Assembly: GCA_022592435.1 (NCBI GenBank)
Contig: JABYQS010000161.1
Coordinates: 1-64,000 of the forward strand
DNA length: 64,000 nt
Source of the DNA: Cerioporus squamosus
Taxonomy: Eukaryota > Basidiomycota > Agaricomycetes > Polyporales > Polyporaceae
Direction: 5' to 3'
The position numbers were made by a program, and so were the translations under genes. This document shows, piece after piece, positions 48,267 through 58,597 of the stretch. The stretch's first letter is position 1. Each line of letters starts with the position of its first letter. The notes under the pieces were generated by a model. That model was given only the letters and a program-made list of their open reading frames with translations. It searched no databases and was not told the DNA's origin.

Positions 48267-48372
48267 CTGGGGTATACCCCCACCCCCACCCCCACCCCCC
48301 TGCAATACCCCTCAGAAACCCCTACCCTTGGTGAGGGGTGGGGGGTTCTGAGGGGTGGGGGTGGGGGTACGA
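48267..48372 (+). repeat. G/C-rich subterminal repeat, right end of hAT
   Basis: A run of CCCCCA units, a TTGGTGAGGGG spacer, then GGGGTGGGGGT units. It is itself an inverted repeat around about 48330 and matches the left-end tract in opposite orientation. Confidence 0.6.
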
Positions 48373-50291
48373 GTCGGGACACCCGGGGGTTCACCCCTGC
48401 CGATCACTATCAAAGTCTGCAGCTGGTGACGTTGCAGCGACACTTTCTATTCGCCGACGTGTATCTGGAGTACCATGCCCGGCTGCAACAGCTCGGCGCT
48501 CCTGGCAGCCATGCCTCCCACCTACCAGAATTCATGGGTGCATGGTCATCCTCGCCATCCGACATGCAGCATCTGTGTGCGTTAGGACTCCCTGTGTGGT
48601 TCGTACGCAGGACCAGCGTGCCGACGCACCGATGTCACCTGGGGCAGCGTATGCACATCCTCCCCTTGCCCGACAACGCGCTCTCGCCGAGTAATGGCGC
48701 ACCTCCCATTTACGTTGGCTTGGTTGGGGAGAAGCATCTTGCCGCGGTTGTCGCAGCGCGCGCACAGTATCTCGACATCTCCTTTGTTCCCTCTACCTCT
48801 CTGCACGAGGCCGTGTATACCGAGCCCCCCGTGTCCCAAGCACGCGCGCACCAGATGGCCGCTGCCAGCAAATCACATGTGGCTGGTGGCGATGCATTCA
48901 GCGTCCCTGGGGGGGCTCGCCGCAAGAAGAAACGGGGACGTGGCAGGTCCAAACCTTGTACGCCCTCTCATGCTGTCAGATGGTCAGTGCACTGAGTCAT
49001 CTGTCTAGATGATCGCGCTGCCACCAGTGGGACACCTCCGATCACGCATGGATGGAACAAGTTCCTGGAGTTTGATCACCCCTGGATGCCGCCGGCAATT
49101 CCCTCTTGGCGGTGTGCCATGGACGCGATATTGCTCGGGCCAAGCGTCGCAGGGAGTGCCGAGCCATGGGGATATTGAATCCCCGAACCAGCATTGTTCG
49201 TGAGCCCCAAGACCAGGGAACGCCAGCTGCGGTATCTCACCAACTGGGTGCGCGCTCGACCTGTGTGGCTGTTCATGCTCCAGGTGCCCGGGTTGCGGGT
49301 CACCGCGGTCGCCAGTCAGTTCTGGCGCAGCTATTTGTACGGTGTGCCCGACGACTTCCACCCGGAGACGAAAGTCGGTCACCGTCGCGTCGCCATCAAG
49401 CACATCTTCAGGCAGTGTTTCGCTGACGATCGTTTGGATGAGGACTCAACCAGCCCCATTCGCTGGCACGGTCACGATTTCCGCGAGTTGCCTGAGGAGC
49501 TTGCGCCCATGGTTGTGTGGGAGGTGTTTGAGTTAGGGTTTCGATACGAGTTGCTGGCATTGGACAGGTACTTGCAATGCACGAACACACCTGACGGCGA
49601 GGCCTGCCAGGAGGAGTTGCTCAGCAGGGTGTTCCCTGGATCGTGCCTGCTCACAGTCTCCGAGTTGCCAGTGCCGGATGGCGGGGGGTTGTTCGCGCGT
49701 GTACCTCACCGCCGGGTCGGTTCGCTCAATGCTTTGCGTGACGTCCTCACCCTTTGGCCGGCATGTCCTCCCACCATCCTCAACGCCGATCCTCTGTCCG
49801 TGACGGCGAGCACTGCCACTATTGAGGCTGCAGAGTACGAGCTGGCCTCGTTCTACGTCAATTCATTGTATCGCGTCGCCGCCCGTCCTCCATTGCTCCC
49901 TCACTTCTGCCCCCATTGAATGCTCTTGTTCTATGTATGCAACCCGCTCACACACGCACTCCCCAATGGAACTGATAGATTTATAGTATACCCTGTTTGC
50001 CCTGTAATGCAGCGATTATATACCGCCGTGCTACACAACGATACCACGCAGGTCCTCACGGGGATCATCCAGAACGTCTACCAAGCTACCAAACACACCA
50101 CAGAGCGGGCGCGGCATGGGATCCTGGGGATCGGGGAGCTCCCACCACGTGCGACCTCTTTCGTGAGTGGTGTTGTCTCCCACCTGAATCCCCCTCTCGG
50201 TCATGACCCGCCCATGGATGTACTCCCGCAATGCCTCCGCGACCTCGCCGTCACTTGGCCTGAGGCAGACCAACTGATTCTGCGCTCATCA

Positions 50292-52092
50292 TTAGGTCGG
50301 TGCAATCACAGGGGCGACCGAGACACTCACCGCATTTACACCCGTCCAAGCGCTTGCCGCCTTCTCCACAATCTCCCTCAAGACATCTCCATGGTCTGCC
50401 AGCTGGGACACATTCCTGTGAGGCGTGCGCGCGACCATCTCCGCCATCATCTCTTGGTAGCGAGTTGCGGGAAATCCGGGGTACTGGGACCATGCCGACA
50501 GCATCATAAGTATGAGCTTGTGCACGGTGTTGTATAGGGCAGGGGGGAGCCCCATCTCCGCAACGTAGGCTTCATGTAGGAGCCCGTGTAGCGTCTGCAG
50601 TGTGTGTCCTGCTTCCGCGTCGAAGCCGTGTACATACAACGGTATCTGTAAGATGGCCGATTTCTCTCAGTGCATGTGCACCGGCCTATAGGGTTCTACA
50701 CTCACGTTAATCCGTCGAGGCAGCTTGTTAATGCGCACGAAATACACCAAGTCCTCCTTCGAGAAACGGTTGCCATCTCCAACGCCTTGGGGGTTCACCC
50801 TCACATACATCCACACAGACAGTGTACCAGTGGGTGGGCGTCCGAAGCCTAACGCGCGAGCCAGGGTGTTCCCTGTTGCGTCTGCGGCCATCGATGCTCA
50901 AGAGCGAATGGTGTGAGTGCAAACTGGGCGGCGACGCCACGTCAGAGGCCATCCTATACTTGACGCTGGTCTGCCGGACACAGCCTCCACGACCAGATAT
51001 CAGGTCACATGAATTGTGGTAAAGTCACACATGGCAAACAGGCTCTCACTGTACTGTACATGTCTAGTGCAAAATCGGCAGGGAGATATGGGCGAGAATC
51101 CCAGGAGGCAGTTGGGGCAGAGCCGTCTTCTCAATGTGGATATCGTAGTGCTCCCTCAGGTCCCTCATAACATGCAAGCGTGAACCTGGGTGATCGTCCA
51201 ACCCTTCTGGGAGCGTGCTATCCCCCTCACCGTCGTGCTCTCCTTCTTCTACCACATTTCCACCTGAGGCGATGTCGGTTGTCACGCCCCAGGATCGGAA
51301 CCGCATATCGCCAAGGATCGTGTCCCCGGCAAGCAACCGCGCGTGTTCAGACAGGTAACAGCCGGAATAGATGTCCTACAAGGACATCTCAGCGCGTGTG
51401 TGACCCGGCCTCGACCAGGGGACTCACCCAAGGCAGGCAAGTTTTGGCGTATGCCATGATGTCCAGTAGTTCATCTGTGGCATTGGGGATCGGCGAGAGA
51501 CGCTTGTCCGGGGTGGTGTGTATGAGCAAAGCGGATAGTTCCTGTCGCGTAGACGTGATTTCCGTGCGCTCGTCCGTCCAGAACGCATGGAACGTTAAGG
51601 CGAAGTCTCTCACTAGGCGCCAGACTCGCAGCGGCAAGTTCAACTGCGAGCACTCATAGGTCTCCATGAAGGCAATGATTGCCCGGAGGCGTGTTAGGAT
51701 CCTCTCCTCCGGGGCCCGCATTGGGAGAGGAATCTATAGAACACGTCAGTAGTTGCAGCGGGGTACGCATGGGTTGATGCCCACCGTAAGGCCATTGCCA
51801 CAATTTGCCACGCGCAAATAGTACTTGAGGTCCCGCGGCCGAGCGATACAATCGGACGGAGGAGATTGCTGACGGTCCCACCAAGCAAATGTGTACACAG
51901 ACGGGGGGCTGCCCCAAAGTTCGATGGCCGAAGAGGCGGACATGGGTGTTGTTTGAGTGGCGTGGGCCCGGGCCCAGAAGTGTAAGTGTCCCGGCGCCTC
52001 CCTGCTTTCGTAGGCGCCGACGGCAAGACTCAGACCGACGTGCATATACCCTCCCCTTGCCTTACTCGCCACTCTCCCATCCACTTCCACAT
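50292..52092 (-). CDS. Gene Z: unrecognised multi-exon gene, convergent with Y
   Basis: Minus-strand exons splice well: one from about 52090 (MHVGLSLAVGAYESREAPGH, FAWWDRQQSPPSD) to about 51765; intron GTACCC...CTACTGAC...TATAG; exon to about 51429 (MRAPEERILTRLRAIIAFME, PNATDELLDIMAYAKTCLPW); intron GTGAGT...TGTAG; exon to about 51060 (LAGDTILGDMRFRSWGVTTD, TALPQLPPGILAHIS). Further exons lie at about 50890-50667 (RPPTGTLSVWMYVRVNPQG) and 50639-50292 (HKLILMMLSAWSQYPGFPAT). Start codon uncertain. No function known to me; it resembles another mushroom-dispersed family. No inactivating change was found in the parts read. Confidence 0.5.
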
Positions 52093-52298
52093 AGCTCAGT
52101 AGATGTCACACACCTTAGTAGCCCATGCAAACTGACAAACCACCATTGATGTGGTATGATCAGGGCTGATCATATAGTTGGTTCTGACATATATGTGGGC
52201 TGTTCAGGAGGGCCCCTCACTCTGGCTCATGGGTGGACTGTTCAGGGTAGTAGTCTAGGTTGCTGCCAACCATGATGCAGGCTGTTCGGTACAGTTAA

Positions 52299-52475
52299 TG
52301 GGCTGTTCGGGGCGATGTTCTGGGTCAATTCCAGCAGCATGGTGGGCTGTTCGGGGCGATGTTCTGGGTCAATTCCAGCAGCATGGTGGGCTGTTCGGGG
52401 CGACGTTCTGGGTCAATTCCAGCAGCATGGTGGGCTGTTCGGGGCGACGTTCTGGGTCAATTCCAGCAGTGTCAC
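52299..52475 (+). repeat. 44-bp tandem repeat, four copies
   Basis: Unit begins TGGGCTGTTCGGGGCGAYGT and ends TTCCAGCAGCATGG; copies differ by one C/T. Degenerate half-copies (GGGCTGTTCAGGAGG, GGACTGTTCAGGG, GGCTGTTCGGTAC) extend left to about 52195. Confidence 0.85.
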
Positions 52476-53470
52476 ACACTGTAAGCACCTATAAGCTTGG
52501 TATACCAAATGGAGTGAACAGTGATCTGTCAGAGGCAGAGGCAGAAACAGAGAAACCTAGATCAAAGTAGGTTATTTGCAACAATGCTTTACCAGGTACA
52601 GTTCATTCTCCTATGAACAACACCATTGTGAGGACTGAGCACAGTAAGGAATCATCAAGCTTCCACTCCTCTTACACAGGTAGTGATTTGCCAAGCTTGA
52701 GCTGAGCTAGAGCCGTCTTCGGAGGGCCTGGCCGGGAGGTAGAGCAGGCTGTAGCTTTTAGGATGAATTAAGCTGTCTACATGACTACACATCAACTTGC
52801 TTACTAAATCAAGCTCCACTAGGGACCAAATCTGCCATGGATTTGCACTTTGGGGTTAACTGAGCACACTCCGTAGAATGGATCAAAGGCATATTTTCTG
52901 AGACAAGAATACTTACATCTGTACCAAGCAGTCATTGTACTGTGCCCACTGATATACTCACTGTAACAAACCTGGTTGAAATCAAGGGTGATTAGAGTAT
53001 GGTCTGCTAGGTTAATTCAAGGGGATGGCTGACATCAATGCATGGAACCAACTAGACCCAAAAGGTCCAAGGCAAGTCCTGGATAAATTTTCTTTGTTGC
53101 AAGGCACTTATGGTTCTGGGGACCATGCTCCAGTGTAAGCTCATGAACAAGACTTGTCAATGATTCAGCCTCTTCATATCTGGATGCTTCAAGGTGTAAA
53201 GGTAGCCCATGTAGATGCTCACTAGGCGGTTCTGGGATAGCGGAAACCCCATTGCTTTTCCACTGCTTCTGTACTGCTTACCACTGGGCTTATATGCTCG
53301 GTACTGAGCACCTCGGGCGTGATCTAAGGCGACAAGTCATACATTTGGAGTCATTGTGCACATCACTGACCTCTAATGAGCAACAGAAGGGCACAACCAG
53401 TTCTGATGACCAGGTACAGAGGGTATGAAGAGGATGAAGGAGTCTGATATGATGAAAGAGAATTTCTACG
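52476..53470. other. AT-rich, no gene
   Basis: Many stops in all frames; no element ends or motifs recognised. May be an old, decayed transposon. Confidence 0.3.
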
Positions 53471-54549
53471 CTAGATGTCATCTGGGTACATGCTCTCAGC
53501 TTCCCTTTGCAGGGATCCATTGTACATAACCCACTGAATCCAATCAATTGTGGCGCAATGCATGTTGAATTCTTGGCATGCTTCCAGAGCGGAGATCCAC
53601 GCCCCACGTTCGACCTGAAGGTAGCCCAGACGGCTGGACGTATGCTCCTTCAGCACCTTTGCACCATCTAGTACGCGCGCGTGCGCTGACTCATCATACA
53701 GGGACGCCAAACTCCCGCCTTCCGACGTGCATGATTCTGACAGAACAGACGACGTGGCGAGTCGGCGATTACCTGCCGGGTGGTTGAACACCTGAGACAT
53801 AGCAGACGGCTGTTGATTCTCCCGTGCCCGGCGCACTTTGGGCGGATTGATGCAGGTGGTAGTGCGCGAGGATTCGGGTCGATCAGCTCCGATGTCGACG
53901 GAAGGATGGCCTCGGGCGGGTGGACGGGAGCCGTCGGGCGGAAGGGATCGGGTGGATGGACGAGCGCCATCAGGCGGACTTTGATGGGCGGATGGCGGCG
54001 GGCTGTCGGGCGGAGGAAGGACGCTGTGAGAGACCCCGGAGGCTAGCCGCAGCGGCGGGGATCTAGGAGCATGCTCGAGCACGGTTGCTCCAAAGATAGG
54101 GCTGAGATCGATCTCGGGCGTGGCCAAGGCGGGGGTAGGCGTATGGGACACGCCCTCATCGACCTCCATAGGTATAAACGAGGGCGAGGTGACGGAGAGA
54201 AGCCCGGTCGACTGATGAAGAACGGGAGAGAGTAGTAGCTCTTCGCCCATGCCAGCGGACCCCAGTAGGGGTGAGAGATCCATGCCATCATCCTCAGACG
54301 CCGCAAGGATTGGCGAGCCGAGGAAGAACGGACTGGGACTCGAGGCGACTGTGACGCGCAAGAAAAGAGATTCAGCAGGAGCTAGTTGTGACCAAATGTT
54401 GAAAACTTACCGGGGCTGATTGCACGTTCGTATCCCTCATCAGTCGCCATTGTGGTGTCGCTTGGGTCTTCAGGTACAAGGCCGAGCGGTGAAAGGGGAG
54501 GTGGAGAGGGCACGATTGCTCCCCGGCGCCATTTTGTACTCTTAGGCAT
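53471..54549 (-). CDS. Ser/Pro-rich protein, 338 aa, two exons
   Basis: ATG 54549. Exons 54549-54411 and 54348-53471 with an intron GTAAGT...CACAG give 339 codons. The N-terminal 200 residues are disordered (SPPP, acidic EDDGMDLSPLLG, repeated PPDG). The C-terminal ~100 residues are helical (SLASLYDESAHARVLDGAKV, EACQEFNMHCATIDWIQWVM). No family recognised. Head-to-head with the Zn2Cys6 gene at 54991, 441 bp between starts. Confidence 0.6.
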
Positions 54550-54990
54550 AGGACTAGGAGATGACCGGGACAGAGTCTGTGTGGTTGGTGAGCGAGGAGC
54601 GAGATGTAGCGCAATTGCGCAGTTTTATCGGCTACTTACTGGTCGGTGCAAGACTGCAAGGGCACACCGGAAGGCCTATAAGTGTCGAGGGAAACAGCGG
54701 GACTGTTTGCGCCACAGAACGTCAGAACAAAGACACCGGGCAATGGTAATGAGAAATGGACTCACAACCGGACACAACTAGCAGCTGCTGCAGGCGGAGA
54801 TGTAGAAACCGGAGGCGCTGTCAACGGTGTTGGGCCAGCCAAATATGCGATCATGTGATAGGTTCGGGCGCGACATCGTCGGGCGGGTACGTATGCGCTG
54901 TCGAGCGGAGGCTCTAAGGTGCGAATCACTCCTGCTACGCTCTCTGCATTTGATCTATCCCGCCGCCAAATCTCTTTGCTGCTCCTTCTT
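54550..54990. promoter_or_regulatory. Divergent promoter region
   Basis: Separates two head-to-head genes. No strong TATA box; nothing else recognised. Confidence 0.3.
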
Positions 54991-57941
54991 ATGCCCGCCA
55001 CAGAAACTATGGACATCACGACTCGCATCTCCAGGATCCGCGACCTCACCGGCTCGATCCAAGCCGGCTGGCTTGCACGCCCCGGTCTTGACCACCCAAA
55101 ACATTTGGCATGGGAGGCAAAATGTCGCGAGGAGCTGATCAAGCTGAAGGCTCTGGTACGTCATGTTCAGGACCCTCTCCCGGTCCCATCCCTCGTCCTC
55201 GCCTTTCTCGTGGAACACAATCGTGCATTCACCGCAAAGGAAAGGAGTTACAACTATGAAGCACTCAACCCCAATAACTCGTACGACAAGGCGGGACTTT
55301 TTTTGAGGGATGATAAGTACAGGTTCCGGCATAGGGAGACTGGGTGGTGGTCAGAATTCAGTACGTGCAACATTCCGCTCCGTCGCACTGCATGCTTCTC
55401 ATGCCCCGACTACCTTACCCCACCCGCAGCTGACGCCACTGACGAGGTGGCTTCTAAGGAGTCGTCGGCCGGTGGCAAGGGCAAGGCCCCGTCCAGGTTA
55501 CGTCAGGATGCCCCGGATAAGAGCAAGGCCGATGCGCCCGCCCGAGAGGACGACGTCGAGGCTGGCAAGGACGATTCCGATCGCGGTAGGAGGACGCGAG
55601 CTCGCACTCGCGCCATAGAGCAAGGCGAGACTTCCAAGGCAGGGGGCTCTTCCGCGGCACCTGCAGGGCGTAAAGCCGTCGGGGCCCCGAAACCCGTTCC
55701 TCCCAACAAGCCGAAGGCGGCGATTTTGGGCAATTCTACTGCAGCGCCCCCTCCGCTTCCCTCTCCATCTCCTGCTCCTGGAGGTGACGGCGCGATCTGG
55801 GATCCCGCGTCGCAAGCCATCGTTGACGCGTGGTTGCTCTCAGTATGTCCTGCAGTCCCTCAGTTCCTCTAGTGACACTCACCTCCTCCAGCCCATCAAG
55901 TGCAAAAGATGCGCGGCGAGCAACCTGTCGTGCCGCGTCAATCTGGTACACGGGGTCGCCTGCAACCGATGCACGAACTCCAACCTCGGTTGCAGTTTTG
56001 CCTCGAAAAAACCGGACACCGGGACGAACTGGACGTACGATCAGCGGCGATGGATTCTGGTCCACTGGGCGCGCAGTGCAACAACGGACTCACTACACCC
56101 TTCCGAAGTCATCAGCAAACTGAAGGGCGACTTCGTGCCCCCTGACTGGTTCCTGGAGGGCCTGCAACGAGCTCGCGAACTGTCCCGCGGGAAGGGCGAT
56201 GAGAGGCCAAGAAACGCACCAAGTGTCTCAGGACTGAGTCTCCCTCCGGTCAGAAGCGTCGCACCCAAGTGCCGACATCCGACGTGGAAGACCAGACCCC
56301 GACTGCGCAGGCGCTGCCGGCTCCGGCCAAGCGCAAGCGGGCCACCCGATCCAAGACCGCTGCCATTCAGGAGGACGAAGACGAGGACCACAAGATCGAC
56401 GTCGACGGTGATGGAAGCAGTGGCAACATGACCAACAAACTCACTACCGACGACGACAGCCGCCCAGTGAAGCGGGCGCGCATTGAGACTGGGGCGAGCA
56501 GCGTAGTCCCACAGACACAGAGTGAGTGGACGTTCTCTGGTCCCCTAAGCGATTGACTTATTGATCAGGGACTTGGAAACAATTGCGCAACGTAGAACAC
56601 CTCTTGCGGGACCGCTCTGCTATGGCCGAAGACCCGGTTGGCAAGTTGTACATCACAGAGTCCGCCAGGGCCGCTACCTCTGAGTATGCGCCCAACTATG
56701 ATCAGTTTCTGCTTCCAGAATCCAGCATCCCCCCGCCACTAGCCACTTCTCCGCCTCCATTGCATTCAAGCCCATTGTTCTCTGCCGTCAGCCTGGATCT
56801 CTCGGGCCCACGGCTGGTGAACACAATCAACGGAAACAACGCCTTCTTCAATGCCAAACTGGCCGCAGTCTGGGAGGCTCTCAGTCGTCAGCAGGCTGCG
56901 CACGACGCAGTCAAGGAGGAGACCCGGCGGGAGCTCGACGCTCTCAAGACGTCGCTTGCTGGGGCTATCCGCGACTCGGGCGACGTCATGCGGGAGCGCG
57001 ATGCTCTGCGTCAGGAGACGCAGCAGAAGACGGCCGAAATCGATCGGCTTCGCCGGGAGTTATTCGCGCTTCAATCGCGCACAGTCATCGGCCCTCCAGG
57101 CAGCCCAGGCGCCTCTACACACGACGACCTAGCTGGCTGTCAGCAGGTACCACCGCAGGACGCTGTTCCGCAGGATGCAGTACCTCCTGCTCTTCCTTCC
57201 GCCTTTGAGGGCGTTGCCGGCCGGTCTCAACCCGAGAACACAGCGCAGGACGCTGTTCCGCACGACACGATGGAATCCGCCCTGCTGCCCTTCCATTCGA
57301 GTCCCCCGGCCGGTGCGGCCGTGGTGCTCGAACGTTCGCCAGTGGAGGAGAGGTCCGGCAATTCCGCGTTGCCCCTCTCCAATCGCCTCAGTGCCGGGCA
57401 TGTGGTGCAGTCGCTCTCCATTGGCTGCCCTGTCATCGCCGGTTCTTCGACCAGGGTGAGTGCTGCATGTCCCGAGGAGCCTTTGACGGACGATCGGCCG
57501 AAGGACGCTGTCGAGCCGACCGGCAATTGGCCCGAGGACGCCTTCGATCTGACCGACGAACCGCGCAAGGTCGCTGTCGGGCCAACTGCCGATCAGCCTG
57601 AGGACGCTGTCGAGGCGACGGCCGCCGTTCGCGACGAGGGTGTTGCGGCCGCGCCTACCGCCTCTGGCACCTCAGTTGTGCGACGATCGGCTCTTGCTCT
57701 GGGTGTAGCATGGTCGACAGAGAGAAGCTCGGTGCCGTCGTCTCCGTGCATCCCCGCCACAGCCTTCAGCGTTGCTTTGGCACTATCCCAATATTCGTCG
57801 CCGTCAAGCTCACGCGATGTGTCACCGGAACTCAACGGACAAGAGTTGCAAGAAGAGGGTGCCGTGGCGAGTGCGGATGACGAGTCGGAGGTTGGGGTGG
57901 GAGAGACGGTGTTCGAGGATGGCGAAGTATTTGAAGGATGA
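54991..57941 (+). pseudogene. Zn2Cys6-cluster protein with coiled coil; one frameshift
   Basis: ATG 54991 (or 55009). Exons 54991-55360, 55430-55842, 55892 to 56521, and 56569-57941. The first exon is ordered and helical; the second Lys/Ala/Pro-rich. Exon 3 starts with a cluster C-x2-C-x6-C-x9-C-x2-C-x6-C (55901-55993, CKRCAASNLSC...CNRCTNSNLGC), the spacing of fungal Zn2Cys6 DNA-binding domains. After GATGAGAGG (56199-56207) the coding frame shifts by two: a GA duplication would explain it, as would a sequence error. Then an NLS-like PAKRKRATRSK, an acidic tract, a coiled coil (REELDALKTS type, about 56860-57080) and a C-terminus with repeated DAV(E/P). A transcription-factor role is inferred from the cluster. 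Confidence 0.6.
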
Positions 57942-58597
57942 TGGTCTAGTGAACGGACATATAGCTTGTTCTAATGGTTTTTGTTATGAAGGCTGCCAGT
58001 ATGTTTCTCTGTCGTAGCACTTGGCTAACGTCGGTTTTTCTTTGCTCCTTGCCCAAGCTTCCGCCCGACGGGTGTTTGCTCAGCAAACTCTCGCCCGGGA
58101 GAAATCGGCCGGAGGGCCGCGCGAAATCAGGCCGAGGATATGACTCAGTTGGAGTCCCTCCGCACGATGATTGAGCCTACCATGCAAGAACACCGTCAAT
58201 CAAACACCGAAGGCAGGGCTTCTTGTGTCTGGCCGGGTCGGTGGTGAGTCGAACGTCTCCTGGCTCGCTCTTCTCAGCGCACTATGTCGCAATAGGTTTT
58301 TCTTGAGCAGGAAGCCGGCAGCAGGCTCTTTCACGGCATGTCCATTGCGCGGTTAAATCTGCCTCATATCGACGGCCAAAACATTGTACAAGGAACTAAC
58401 AAATACAGCAATGCGGTGTCATATAAATAAACGGAGGTAGGGTCGCATGGGACGAAGAGGCAATGGAAAAAAAACAGAGGATTGAGTGCGGGGGAATATG
58501 CGTGATGTACAACGAGGCAAGTCCGAGTGAATAGTCAAGGTCCAGACAATCTAAAGAGCTGCAACCTATTGGGCCTGTAATCCTTGACTACCGCACT
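57942..58597. other. Convergent intergenic region
   Basis: 3' flanks of two convergent genes; no frame above 66 codons and no repeat. Confidence 0.3.

Larger units (their letters stand above)
44745..48409 (+). mobile_element. Full-length hAT transposon (3665 bp)
   Basis: Inverted ends TAGTGATCTGCAGGGGT and TAGTGATCGGCAGGGGT (one mismatch in 17), flanked by a perfect 8-bp duplication TCAAAGTC (44737-44744, 48410-48417). It contains a complete multi-exon transposase gene in sense orientation and G-rich subterminal tracts at both ends. It interrupts gene Y in a coding exon. One nonsense codon in the transposase suggests this copy can no longer move itself. Confidence 0.93.
44100..49919 (+). pseudogene. 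Gene Y: unrecognised gene interrupted by an autonomous hAT
   Basis: ATG 44100. Exon 44100-44181, intron 44182-44246, exon 2 from 44247 to the hAT insertion (44744). Coding resumes at 48418 in the same frame after removal of the element and one target copy, to 48957; intron 48958-49008; last exon 49009-49919. Typical stretches: VIGTSLVHAFSSGGEYYV, CANGYYGPADPSLCPQVHVP, QYGLLWASPSRTDF, IPEPALFVSPKTRERQ. The last exon has one in-frame TGA at 49176-49178 (Gly-Tyr-stop-Ile-Pro) where CGA would be Arg. I recall this as a large dispersed family in Agaricomycetes with no assigned function; a search is needed to confirm. Confidence 0.6.
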
